DNA from: Lujinxingiaceae bacterium
GTDB lineage: Bacteria; Myxococcota_A; Bradymonadia; Bradymonadales; Bradymonadaceae
Direction: 5' to 3'
Length of the DNA: 64,000 bases
Assembly (NCBI GenBank): GCA_013697635.1
Contig: JACCWM010000133.1
Span: forward strand, 1-64,000
Part shown: piece by piece, positions 34,176 to 42,600 of the stretch
Numbering within the stretch: the stretch's first letter is position 1
How the letters are laid out: each line of letters opens with the position of its first letter
Program-made: the position numbers and the translations under genes
The notes under the pieces: model-generated
The model's database searches: none
What the model saw: only the letters and a program-made list of their open reading frames with translations
What the model was told of the DNA's origin: nothing

Positions 34176-34695
34176 GCCATATTGGCGATGATCTCCTGGC
34201 CAAATTTCGAGCATTTCAAGAGTGTCGCGCCTTGCATCTGGCGCTCCAGTCCTCGGTGTTCTCTCGAAAGATCACGACATCGAGCTTGCCCGGATCGCTG
34301 ACCGGGCTGGGCACGCCTTCGAACCAACGCACCGGCCGGATGCAGGCATAGAGATCGAGGATCTGGCGAAGCGCGACGTTGATCGAGCGAATGCCGCCAC
34401 CCACTGGCGTGGTCAAGGGCCCCTTGATCCCGACGCGAAACTCCCTGAGCGCCTCGAGCGTGGCTTCAGGCAGCCATTCTCCAGTCTGGTTCTTGGCCTT
34501 CTCTCCGGCCAACACCTCGCGCCACACGATCTGGCACTCACCGTCGAAGGCCAGCTTGACGGCGGCATCAAAGACCGGCCGCGAGGCGCGCCAGATGTCA
34601 GGACCGGTTCCATCCCCTTCAATAAACGGGATAATTGGATTATTGGGGATGTTAAACTCGCCGCCGACTCTCTTGGTGATCCGTTGACCATTCAT
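34172..34695 (-). pseudogene. icd: Isocitrate dehydrogenase (NADP) gene with large internal deletion
   Basis: The frame from the ATG at 34695 (Shine-Dalgarno GGAG) gives a normal Icd N-terminus: '[15 protein letters not shown]', 'AGEKA', '[22 protein letters not shown]' (read in parts) and 'VIFRENTED'. At about 34249 this changes to an unrelated tail and stops at 34216. In another frame the DNA continues as '[18 protein letters not shown]' and 'EIIANMA', which is the expected Icd C-terminus, and stops at 34172. About 240-250 codons, including the metal-binding aspartates and the NADP site, are missing, and the join is out of frame. The product cannot be an active isocitrate dehydrogenase. An assembly or sequencing artefact cannot be excluded. 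Confidence 0.88.
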
Positions 34696-34847
34696 TGCGT
34701 CTCCACGATGTTCTGATTTCGGCAAATGCTACCGCAAAACGTGTACTGCAAGGCATAGACACCGCCTGTGGCCCAGCAAGGCCTGGGCATCAATGCATTT
34801 TGGCGACGATTTTTTTGCCACTTCCAATACACCATGTAATTTGGGGG

Positions 34848-34862
34848 TACGGCGCATGTAGG
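34848..34862 (+). promoter_or_regulatory. TACGG-N4-TGTAGG element upstream of a PilZ gene
   Basis: TACGG (34848-34852), a 4-nt gap and TGTAGG (34857-34862) precede the PilZ start at 34938 by 75 nt. Together with the site at 37552 this is the clearest copy of the element. Confidence 0.4.
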
Positions 34863-34937
34863 ACAAACACGGCGCGCCTGGATTTTGACACCGACGACGC
34901 CAAGGATGGCCGTCGCAAACCCACCACGGAGGTTGGT

Positions 34938-35366
34938 ATGAGCACGTCGCTCTTCAAAAAGTTTCTCAGGGACCACGGCCAAGATGATGCCACATTGTCG
35001 CTGCGCAGCGGTCCCGGAGCACCGATCTTCGAGGCAGGCCCGAGCACGCGCATTCGACGCACACCCGTTCGCTCAATCGCGACCCTGAGTTGGGTCAACG
35101 GCCCGCGCGAGGTGTTCGGCCAGGTCGTCAACCTCAGCCCGGGCGGCTGCCTGATCAAAACCGAGTCGACGATCGCGGATGGTACAGCCATCGAGATGAC
35201 GATCACCGTGCTTGGCAACGGGCGCACCTCCAAGATCGACATCCGTGGCCAGATTTTGCGCCAGACGACGGCCGAAGGCCGGCGCGCCTATGGTGTCGAG
35301 TTCGTGCCCGAGAACTCGGCCGATCGTGAGTCGCTGCAATGGCTGTACTCCGAAGCGAGCCGCTGA
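34938..35366 (+). CDS. PilZ-domain protein (predicted c-di-GMP effector)
   Basis: A 142-residue protein. The start at 34938 is fixed by a strong GGAGG six bases ahead. Residues about 38-140 form a PilZ domain: 'RIRRTPVRS' (a degenerate RxxxR loop), 'VVNLSPGGCLIKT' (NLSxGG) and 'GVEFVPENSADRESLQWLY' (read in parts). The c-di-GMP loop reads R-x-x-R-T, so nucleotide binding is plausible but not certain. It is divergent from icd and followed 7 bp later by a CDP-alcohol phosphatidyltransferase gene, so it may tune lipid or envelope synthesis. Confidence 0.87.
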   Translation: MSTSLFKKFLRDHGQDDATLSLRSGPGAPIFEAGPSTRIRRTPVRSIATLSWVNGPREVFGQVVNLSPGGCLIKTESTIADGTAIEMTITVLGNGRTSKIDIRGQILRQTTAEGRRAYGVEFVPENSADRESLQWLYSEASR

Positions 35367-35373
35367 ATTCCGC

Positions 35374-36519
35374 ATGCCCCCAACTGCCCTCATTGATACG
35401 ACCCAGCACAGCCCGCAGGCCGGCCCCGAGAGCGTCGTCGCCGGCCTGAGTCTGGTCGAGCGCACCTTGCGCTTGGCCCGCGTCTGCGGCTGCGCGCAGG
35501 CCGTCGTCGTCGCTTTGGAAAGAGACCTCGAGGCCGTGCAAAGGATCGTGGCCGCACACCGCTACGCGTTTGCCATCCAAATCAGCGTCAGCCCAACCAC
35601 CGACGCGGCCGACATCCGTCAGGCCGCGCTGAGCGTCTTTGAGGCACCGGCGGCAAGCTTTGTCTGGCTTCACTCCTCGGCGATCTACGATCGTGGCCAC
35701 GTCAAAGCCTGCATCCGCGATGCAACGCCCGACGGGCCCGATTGCATTTGCGACGCAGACCCGATCGCGACCGACGACGACGCACGCCAGGCAGCCGCCA
35801 GGCTCTGGGCGGGCTGTCGAAAGCCAGAGGACGGCATCGTCTCGCGCCACCTCAATCGCCACATCAGCCTGGCGATCAGCCGCGCGATCGCGCACACAGC
35901 GATCACGCCCAACCACATCTCGATCGTGACCTTCACGCTGGGTATCGTCGCCGCGGTCTTCGCTGCCTGGGGCGACTATACCGGCTTTCTGATCGGCGCC
36001 CTGCTCTACCAGATCAACTCGGTGGTCGATGGCGTCGACGGCGAGCTCGCACGCGTCAAATACGAGTTTAGCCTGCTCGGCGAGTGGCTCGACACCCTGA
36101 GCGACGACTTCTCCGATCTGTTCTTCTACATCGGCCTTGGAGTCGGCGCCTGGCGTACGGTACCGATCGACATTTTTGGCATCGACGCCCGGTTGTGGCT
36201 CGTGCTCGGCGGCGTTGCCGCGCTTGCCAAGCTGCTCTCGATGGCGCTCTATTACCGCTGGCTCATCGCCCACAAGCGTGGCGACCTGCTGGCCTTCCAG
36301 TGGAGCTTCGAGACCGAGGCCGGCACCGAGCCCGGTGTGCTCGATAGAGTGCTGCACTATGTGCGCTACCTGTTTCGAAAGGACTTCATCGTCTTTGCTT
36401 CGATGATCCTTGCGATCCTGGGACTGCTGCCATGGTTCTTGGTGCTGTTCGCCGTCGGAAATCTCATCGTTTTCATCAGCGTTGCCGTACAGCAACTCGG
36501 CCAGTCATCAGGTCGCTGA
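35374..36519 (+). CDS. CDP-alcohol phosphatidyltransferase with degenerate nucleotidyltransferase-like N-terminus
   Basis: A 381-residue protein. The C-terminal part (about residues 165-375) has the CDP-AP signature D-G-x2-A-R-x8-G-x3-D-x3-D, seen in 'DGVDGELAR' followed by 'GEWLDTLSDD', within several membrane helices. It should transfer a phospho-alcohol from CDP-linked donor to an acceptor in the inner membrane. The N-terminal 150 residues resemble a sugar-phosphate nucleotidyltransferase ('LSLVERTLRLARVCGCAQAVVV'), but the Gly-rich NTP loop that should precede this is absent. The layout recalls bifunctional IPCT-DIPPS enzymes of inositol-phosphate lipids, with the first half inactive. Starting ATG lies 7 bp after the PilZ stop. 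Confidence 0.87.
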   Translation: MPPTALIDTTQHSPQAGPESVVAGLSLVERTLRLARVCGCAQAVVVALERDLEAVQRIVAAHRYAFAIQISVSPTTDAADIRQAALSVFEAPAASFVWLHSSAIYDRGHVKACIRDATPDGPDCICDADPIATDDDARQAAARLWAGCRKPEDGIVSRHLNRHISLAISRAIAHTAITPNHISIVTFTLGIVAAVFAAWGDYTGFLIGALLYQINSVVDGVDGELARVKYEFSLLGEWLDTLSDDFSDLFFYIGLGVGAWRTVPIDIFGIDARLWLVLGGVAALAKLLSMALYYRWLIAHKRGDLLAFQWSFETEAGTEPGVLDRVLHYVRYLFRKDFIVFASMILAILGLLPWFLVLFAVGNLIVFISVAVQQLGQSSGR

Positions 36520-36602
36520 GCGCGACCGCTTGCAGGCCCAGGCGTGAGTGGATATAAGTGGGCGACGATGCCCACAGCAGTCCTCTGGCGAAGCGATACG
36601 CG

Positions 36603-37499
36603 ATGAACTCCTCTCCAAAAATTCTCGTCGTCTACAAGAAGAGTCGCTACGAGCAGTACGTGATCGACGAGGCCGACCCCACGGTCATGCGCCTCATCGA
36701 GAAGGATCACGTCAGCGTGCACTCGCTGCTCGCCTCGCATAAGACCCACCGTGAGAGCCTGGAATCGATCATCGCTCAGTTGAACACGCTGGGTCTTCGC
36801 TACGACTGCATCTACCGCGGCGACGTCGTGGACACGAGCCCCTACGATCTGATCGTCGCCGTGGGCGGCGACGGCACCGTGCTCGACCTCTCGCACCGCG
36901 TCAACGACGCGCCGATGCTGGCGATCAACTCCGACCCCAAGGTCAGCGTCGGCTATTTTACGGCCGGCACGGCAAAAGACTTTGCACGTCTGCTCGACGA
37001 CACCCTCTTGGGCCGCTGGGAGCCGGTGGCCCTGCATCGCTTTGCCATCAAGATCAACGGCCAGCGCTGTGGCTTTCCCGTGCTCAACGACGTCCTGGTC
37101 ACCCACGCCAACCCAGCCGCCGTCTCCCACTACCTGCTTAAAGTTGGAAACCACTCCTTCGAGGAACAGAAATCGAGCGGGATTTGGATCGCAACGCCGG
37201 CGGGCTCCACGGGCGCCATTCGCTCCGCCGGAGGCTACGTGCTGCCCTACAACAGCGACAATCTGCAGTACCTGGTGCGCGAGCCCTACCCGCCCAAGGT
37301 GGGCGGATACCGCTTCTTAAAGGGTATTCAGCCCTTCTCGGAGCCCTTTGAGGTGATCTCGCGCATGCGCGACGGCCGACTTTTTCTCGACGGCCCACAC
37401 AGTTTTTATCCCTTTACCATCGGTGATGTGGTCAGCGTCGATCCCAACGCGCAACCGCTCCAACTCTATGGAATCAAAGAGGAGCGGCGAACCGCTTGA
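36603..37499 (+). CDS. NAD kinase-family protein, NADK2-like
   Basis: A 298-residue cytoplasmic enzyme predicted to phosphorylate NAD+ to NADP+. The 'VGGDGT' motif (about residue 90) and the second nucleotide segment 'ATPAGSTGAIRSAGG' are present, as is 'LNDVLVTH' where the NE/ND motif is expected. After the first motif the sequence reads 'AINSDPKVSVGYFTAG', whereas classic bacterial NADK has a GxN-G-xLGFL pattern. The N-S/T-D-P form is more like mitochondrial NADK2-type kinases. The gene starts 83 bp after the lipid gene. Whether its donor is ATP or polyphosphate cannot be told. Confidence 0.85.
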   Translation: MNSSPKILVVYKKSRYEQYVIDEADPTVMRLIEKDHVSVHSLLASHKTHRESLESIIAQLNTLGLRYDCIYRGDVVDTSPYDLIVAVGGDGTVLDLSHRVNDAPMLAINSDPKVSVGYFTAGTAKDFARLLDDTLLGRWEPVALHRFAIKINGQRCGFPVLNDVLVTHANPAAVSHYLLKVGNHSFEEQKSSGIWIATPAGSTGAIRSAGGYVLPYNSDNLQYLVREPYPPKVGGYRFLKGIQPFSEPFEVISRMRDGRLFLDGPHSFYPFTIGDVVSVDPNAQPLQLYGIKEERRTA

Positions 37500-37551
37500 A
37501 CTTAGGAGCGCATAAGCCAGCCAAATTTCTTGTCGCCCATCCGCGCTATGT

Positions 37552-37566
37552 TACGGTGCGTGTAGG
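37552..37566 (+). promoter_or_regulatory. TACGG-N4-TGTAGG element upstream of the SPOR gene
   Basis: TACGG (37552-37556), a 4-nt gap and TGTAGG (37561-37566), 35 nt before the start at 37602. The TAGGAT that overlaps its end would suit a -10 hexamer, but no -35 match stands 16-18 bp upstream. Confidence 0.4.
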
Positions 37567-37601
37567 ATAACAACCTCAACCGACAAGATTTGTGGCACAT
37601 C

Positions 37602-38468
37602 ATGAGTCGACAAAAATCGAAGAAAGCAGCGAGCAATGGTTTTAGCCGTCTCTTGACGGCAACCGTGGTGCTTGCGTTCGTATTCAGCGCGGGTCTGATA
37701 ACCGGCCAACGCCTGGTCCATCACGACTCGCTGCCCCCGCTGGTCTCGGTCAATGGCCCGGCGCTCGCAGCGGCCGCCATGCGCCAGCTGCCCGAGGACG
37801 CGCCACCGAGCGAGAAGACGAGCTTCTCCTTCTATGAGCAGCTCTCGCGACCGGCCATGGCCGAGATTCGCCCGCAGGCCGTGATCACAGCCCAACCCCG
37901 GCCAGTTCCTGTGACTGCAGCGGCGGCCGTTGATACGCTGACCCCCGACCCACGCATCATCGTGCCCCGTGGCGAGGCCCACCTCGTCGAGACGACGATT
38001 GCTTTGGAGCCTGCCCAGGTTGCCCCGATCAAGGCAGAAGTTGCCGCGAAGGTCGAGCCGACTGTGACGATTGCCGCAGCGCTCGCGGTCGAGCCCAAGG
38101 CCGTGGTGGCCGTGGTCAAGGCTGCGCCCATGCCTAAAGCCGAGGAGGTCCCGGTTGTGATCGAGTTGCCCACCGAAGTCGTCACGGCTGTCGAAGCCGA
38201 GACGCTCGAGCTTGGCTCAGCACCAGCACAGCCCGCCCGCTACACCTTGCAGGTTGGCGCCTATCCAAATTTCGAGCGCGCGCGCACCGAGATGGACCGG
38301 TTGAAGAAGATCGGCATGGAGCCGCACGTCATCGCCGCCGAGGTGCCCGGCCAGGGTAAGTTCTATCGCGTGCGCGTGGGCAAATTTCATTCGATGGACG
38401 ATGCCCGCACTTTTCAGGCCGACGCCAAGGGCCGCAACGGCCTCGACACCTTCGTCACACCCCTTTAA
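37602..38468 (+). CDS. SPOR-domain envelope protein
   Basis: A 288-residue protein starting at the ATG at 37602 (MSRQKSKK). A short basic cytoplasmic tail is followed by one membrane helix (about residues 18-36, 'LLTATVVLAFVFSAGLITG'), a roughly 170-residue Ala/Val/Pro-rich periplasmic linker, and a C-terminal SPOR domain (about 210-288): 'YTLQVGAYPNFERARTEMDRL' and 'FYRVRVGKFHSMDDARTF' (read in parts). SPOR domains bind denuded peptidoglycan at division sites, so a role in cell division or septal wall processing is likely. The stop codon lies in a perfect 7-bp hairpin. Confidence 0.9.
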   Translation: MSRQKSKKAASNGFSRLLTATVVLAFVFSAGLITGQRLVHHDSLPPLVSVNGPALAAAAMRQLPEDAPPSEKTSFSFYEQLSRPAMAEIRPQAVITAQPRPVPVTAAAAVDTLTPDPRIIVPRGEAHLVETTIALEPAQVAPIKAEVAAKVEPTVTIAAALAVEPKAVVAVVKAAPMPKAEEVPVVIELPTEVVTAVEAETLELGSAPAQPARYTLQVGAYPNFERARTEMDRLKKIGMEPHVIAAEVPGQGKFYRVRVGKFHSMDDARTFQADAKGRNGLDTFVTPL

Positions 38469-38478
38469 GACAAAGGGG
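38460..38478. terminator. Short hairpin at the stop of the SPOR gene
   Basis: CCCCTTT (38460-38466) pairs with AAAGGGG (38472-38478) across a 5-nt loop. It lies between convergent genes and may act as a weak two-way terminator, though there is no T-run. Confidence 0.4.
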
Positions 38479-38486
38479 CTCCTCGC

Positions 38487-39122
38487 CTAAATCAGCTCGA
38501 CATACTCCAGATCGCCCACCGAGCCTTTTCCTTTTCGGATGAGCTGGGGGTGATCGCCGGAGAAATCGATGATCGTCGAAGGCTCGGGAAACAGGTAGCC
38601 GCCGTCGATGACCAACTCGACCGCGTGGCCATAGAGATCATCGATCGTCCAGGGGTCGGGAATCAGCTCACCGTCGGGCTGGGTGGCGCTGGTCGTGGCG
38701 ATCGGGTTGCCCAGAGCGCGCACGATCTCGAGCGGAATTGCCGAATCCGGCACCCGGATGCCCACCGTCTTGCGCTTGTTGAGCATGATCTTGGGCACGA
38801 GCTTGGTCGCCTCCAAAATGAAGGTGTAAGGCCCGGGCAACATGCGCTTGAGGGTGCGATAGGAGTAATCGTTGACGATGGCGTACTCGGAGATATTGCT
38901 CAGATCGTGGCAAATGAACGAGAGCGGCGAGTGGTCCGGCGAACCCTTGATCTCGCGCACCAATTGATGAAGACGCTCAACGGCCTTGCGATTGAAGATG
39001 TCACAACCGATTCCGTAGATCGTATCCGTGGGATAGGCTACGAGGCCACCACTTCGAAGCACCTCGAGGATCTGTTCGATGCGCCGAGGCTGCGGATGGT
39101 TGGGATTGACTTCGATAATCAT
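38487..39122 (-). CDS. YrdC/Sua5/YciO family protein (threonylcarbamoyl-AMP synthase-like)
   Basis: A 211-residue protein with the YrdC fold. 'PTDTIYGIGCD' (ATP/threonine-binding), 'KRKTVGIRVPDS' and 'IATTSA' are the conserved motifs, and 'PGPYTFILEAT' matches the PGPxT/FI segment. Family members make threonylcarbamoyl-AMP for t6A in tRNA. The segment 'LSFICHDLSNISEYA' is closer to the YciO subgroup, whose role is less clear, than to Sua5/TsaC. TsaE is encoded elsewhere in the window. The start at 39122 is followed by an ORF layout compatible with co-transcription from the yhbY gene 30 bp upstream. Confidence 0.9.
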   Translation of the reverse strand: MIIEVNPNHPQPRRIEQILEVLRSGGLVAYPTDTIYGIGCDIFNRKAVERLHQLVREIKGSPDHSPLSFICHDLSNISEYAIVNDYSYRTLKRMLPGPYTFILEATKLVPKIMLNKRKTVGIRVPDSAIPLEIVRALGNPIATTSATQPDGELIPDPWTIDDLYGHAVELVIDGGYLFPEPSTIIDFSGDHPQLIRKGKGSVGDLEYVELI

Positions 39123-39152
39123 TGCACTCTTCTCTGGCTGTGGATGCGGTTT

Positions 39153-39494
39153 CTACTTCTTGGGCAGCTCGATTTTGGGCTGCTTGGGATGGGCGCGATA
39201 ATACACCAGAACATGGCCGATCATCTGCGCGAGTTGCGCGCTGCTGTCTTTGGCCAGCCGGGTGGCGACCTCTTCGATATCGTCACCCTCGTGCACCTTG
39301 ACCTTGACCAGCTCGTGGGCAAGCAGCGCCGCATCGAGGTTTTCGATCAGCGCCTCGGTGACGCCTTTGTGGCCCACAAGTACGATCGGCTTGAGCGCAT
39401 GCGCAAGACCGCGAAGGTGACTGCGCTGCTTGCCGCTCAACTTCGGGCTCAAACGCTGGACGAGACCGCTCTCATTGCTTTCTTCATTGCTCAT
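39153..39494 (-). CDS. yhbY: YhbY-family CRM-domain RNA-binding protein
   Basis: A 113-residue protein (ATG at 39494, MSNEESNE; Shine-Dalgarno AAGGAG). The CRM fold pattern is present: 'LSGKQRSHLRGLAHALKPIVLVGHKGVTEA' in the N-terminal half (read in parts, with the GxxG-like 'GHKG') and 'ELVKVKVHEGD' after it. YhbY binds pre-50S ribosomal particles and helps assembly. Length is close to the family's 97-105 residues, with a longer N-terminus and a Lys/Pro-rich tail. A TATAAG at about 39542-39547 on the minus strand may be its -10. Confidence 0.9.
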   Translation of the reverse strand: MSNEESNESGLVQRLSPKLSGKQRSHLRGLAHALKPIVLVGHKGVTEALIENLDAALLAHELVKVKVHEGDDIEEVATRLAKDSSAQLAQMIGHVLVYYRAHPKQPKIELPKK

Positions 39495-39598
39495 GGGTTG
39501 GGCGCTCCTTGGTCGCCAAGACCCCGATAAAAGGTTCACCCTTATAGACGAGGAACGAGCCAATCTTCAACACTGTTCCTCACCGATGAAATCGAGAC

Positions 39599-39627
39599 TT
39601 AACATTGGCCATATCGTTCTGTAGACT
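39599..39627 (+). promoter_or_regulatory. Candidate sigma-70 promoter of the TPR pseudokinase gene
   Basis: TTAACA (39599-39604) and TAGACT (39622-39627) are 17 bp apart and end about 58 bp before the GTG start at 39686. Confidence 0.5.
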
Positions 39628-39685
39628 GGCTCGCGAGTATGCCGCAAAAGTATTGGCTGAAATGACCTGCGAAGGGGTTATGTAA

Positions 39686-42600
39686 GTGAAAGTTTGTTCA
39701 ACCTGCCAGGCCCGATTTCTTGGAAACGAAGCCTTTTGTCCACACGACGGCACACGCCTTGTTGAGGCTCGAGAGCTTTCGCCCGGTGAGTTGACCGGCA
39801 CCGTGCTCAACGAAGTGGTGTCGCTTACGCGTTTGAGCAGCGTGGACGCGCTCGCCGAGCGCTATGAGGCCAGACTCACAGCCACCGCTCAGAGTGTCGC
39901 GGTCAGCGTCTTCAACCAGGGGCTCAGCCCGGCGCCGAGCCGACGCGCTCAACTGCGCGAAGCCATTGAGACGTTGGGTACGCCGCTTCCGCAAGGCATT
40001 CTCGAGGTTCATTCATTCGATTTGGAGTGTGATCCGGCCTATGTTGTCGAGGCCGAGCCCAAGGGTCCCAGCCTCAAGAGCCTGCTCGCCGAGAAGAAAG
40101 CACTCGACTGGCAATCAGCCGTGCGCCTCGTCTGCACGATCGGACGCGCCCTGGATTGGTTGGCCGATCACGGCCTTATTCATCGCGGACTCAACCTGGG
40201 CACCGTCTACGTCAGTGATCTGCGCGAGGGCCAGATCCAGCTTGGCGGCTGGGCACAGGGCTTGATTTCGTATGTCGACAGCCCGATCAAAGCCGCCGAG
40301 AGCAAGCAAGCTTATCTGGGTTTTACGGCTTATCTAGCCCCTGAAGCGGCCGAAAACAATGCCAACGTGGACAGCCGATCGCTGGTCTACGCCTTGGCCA
40401 TGATTCTCTACGAACTCGTGGTGGGAAAGTCAGCCTTCAGCTCGCAAGACGAGTCCGAAACGCTCAAGCGCCACTTGCACGAAAAGCCGCTCAAACTTGC
40501 CATTGCATGTGCGGGCACGGAGCTTCCGCCCCAAATCGATGACATCTTGGAGATGATGTGGGCTAAGTCGCCCAACAAGCGTTTTCAGTCGATCGCCGCA
40601 GCCATTGCCGCCCTCTCCAGCCTGCTCGACGCCGACCCGATGCAGGTAGCGCCCTTGCTTGAGCGCGCCGAAGTCCCGGTTTTTCAGCCCGCTGCCATAA
40701 CCTCGACCATCGCCATGTCGGCCGTGGACACCGGCAAAGCGTCGCTGAACCGCGAAACCAGCCAACACGGCGCCATCTCCCTTCACAGCACCTCGCTGGG
40801 CGCGCCGGGAGCGGCGTTCGGACTCGATGAAACCAGCGAGCTCTCCGAAGCTTCCGCATCGAACAAGGTCGATGACGCCTGGGGCGAGGAGCTGGCCGTT
40901 CAGCCTGGCTCGGCGACCATCGAAACGCGCCCCGAAACCATGAACTCGCCGTCGCTGGACTCGATCATCGTCGAGGACGAGCAAGATGAGCACGAATCGG
41001 AGCCCGATTCGGGCCCGGTGCCGACCCTGGACTCGATCATCGTCGAGGAACAAAGCGAGCCCAAGAGCGATCCGGTGCCAACCCTGGATCCGCTCCAAGC
41101 CGAGAGCGAAGACGACGAGGGATCAACCACCACCCTGATGATCTCCGATGCCGAGGAGAAGGCCCGCGAAGATTATGCTTTGGTTGAGGAGCCGGCCAAG
41201 AAGACCTTGCTCATGAGGGGCATCAACCTGTCCGAGCACACAGCAGCGCTCGAGGACAAGACCGAACAGCCCCAAGCCGACGCCTCTCCAGCGGCCCCGA
41301 TCGAGCAAGCTGCTGCTGAGGAAGCGGCAGAGGCTCTTGCCGACGACTCCGACGCTCAGCTCGACTCGACCTCCGAGCCGCAGACCGCTGCAAAACCGGA
41401 GTCGAAATCCAAATCGAAGTCCAAATCCCGATCAAAAAACAAGGCCAATGCTTCGGCGCCCAGAGCTGGTGCGATCACAGCGCCCGAGATCACAGCGCCC
41501 GAGATCACAGCGCCTGCCATCGATGACAAGATTGAACCCAAAGCCGCCGGAGCCGTGGAGAAGCCCAAGAGCGGGCTCAACATTGGCTTTGTCGAGGTCG
41601 CCCCCGCCAATTCGAAGGGCGGCGAGATTGGCGACGAATGGTTCGCAGACTCGGCCGAGGATGCATGGGAGAACTCGCTGGTGCGTGAGCACCGCGAGCA
41701 GTCACAACAGAGCGAACGCACGATCCAGATAGGCATCGCCATTGCCGTGGTGCTCATGGCCATTGGTGCCTACGTGATCTTTGAGAACTACTCTGGCGAC
41801 GAAGCAAGTGGCACCAAGGTCGCAGCCGAGGTCGAGGCTCCCACGCCCGTGATCGACATGGCCAGCCTTCGTCGGGGCTTCGATGCCGCGATCACGGCCG
41901 GCGAGCTGATCTTTCCTCGTCGAACCAGCGCCCTGGGGTTGCTCGAACAAATGCAACGCCACGACAAAGCCGATCCCATCTTCGACGAGGCACGCGCGAC
42001 ATTTGTGCAGGAAGCCTACAGTCAATCCAAGCAGGCCAACGACGCGGGCAAGGTGCGCCAGGCCCGCGATCTGGCCGGCTACGCGTCGCAGTTCGATTCC
42101 GAAGACTCCGAGCTCAAAGCCTGGGCCGAGTTGTTGCACGCGCGTGTCGTGGCCGATCTGCCGGCAAGTTCGCTGATCAACAAGCCCGTTGAAGTTCAAA
42201 ATGACCCCGCTCAGCCAGAAGACGAGGTCGAGCAAGCACCGGCCGAAATCGAGGAAGTGCCCGCTGTGGTCGAAAAAGCACCCCCGGTGGTCGAAGAGGT
42301 CGTGGCCGTGGTCGAGCCAACACCTGCTAAGGAGGTGCGCGCGCCCGTCACAACGCCTACTGTTCGCGTAACCCCGACCCCCACCCCGGTGGTGACAACA
42401 ACGCCCGATAGCGACGTCAATTCCCTCGTCGAGAATGCTCGCAGCGCCTATTCACGTGGCAATCTGGCCGAAGCGCGTAAGCTCTACAGCCAAGCTTTGA
42501 CCTCGACACCCAACAACCACGTCATCCATGCCGGTCTGGGCCAGATCTATTTCGAAGAGGCCGCCCACGACAAGGCACTGCAGCATCAGGGCCGCGCCGT

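Noticed and set aside
35203-36495. 430-residue antisense open frame over the CDP-alcohol phosphatidyltransferase gene
   Set aside because: The plus-strand frame carries the complete CDP-AP signature.
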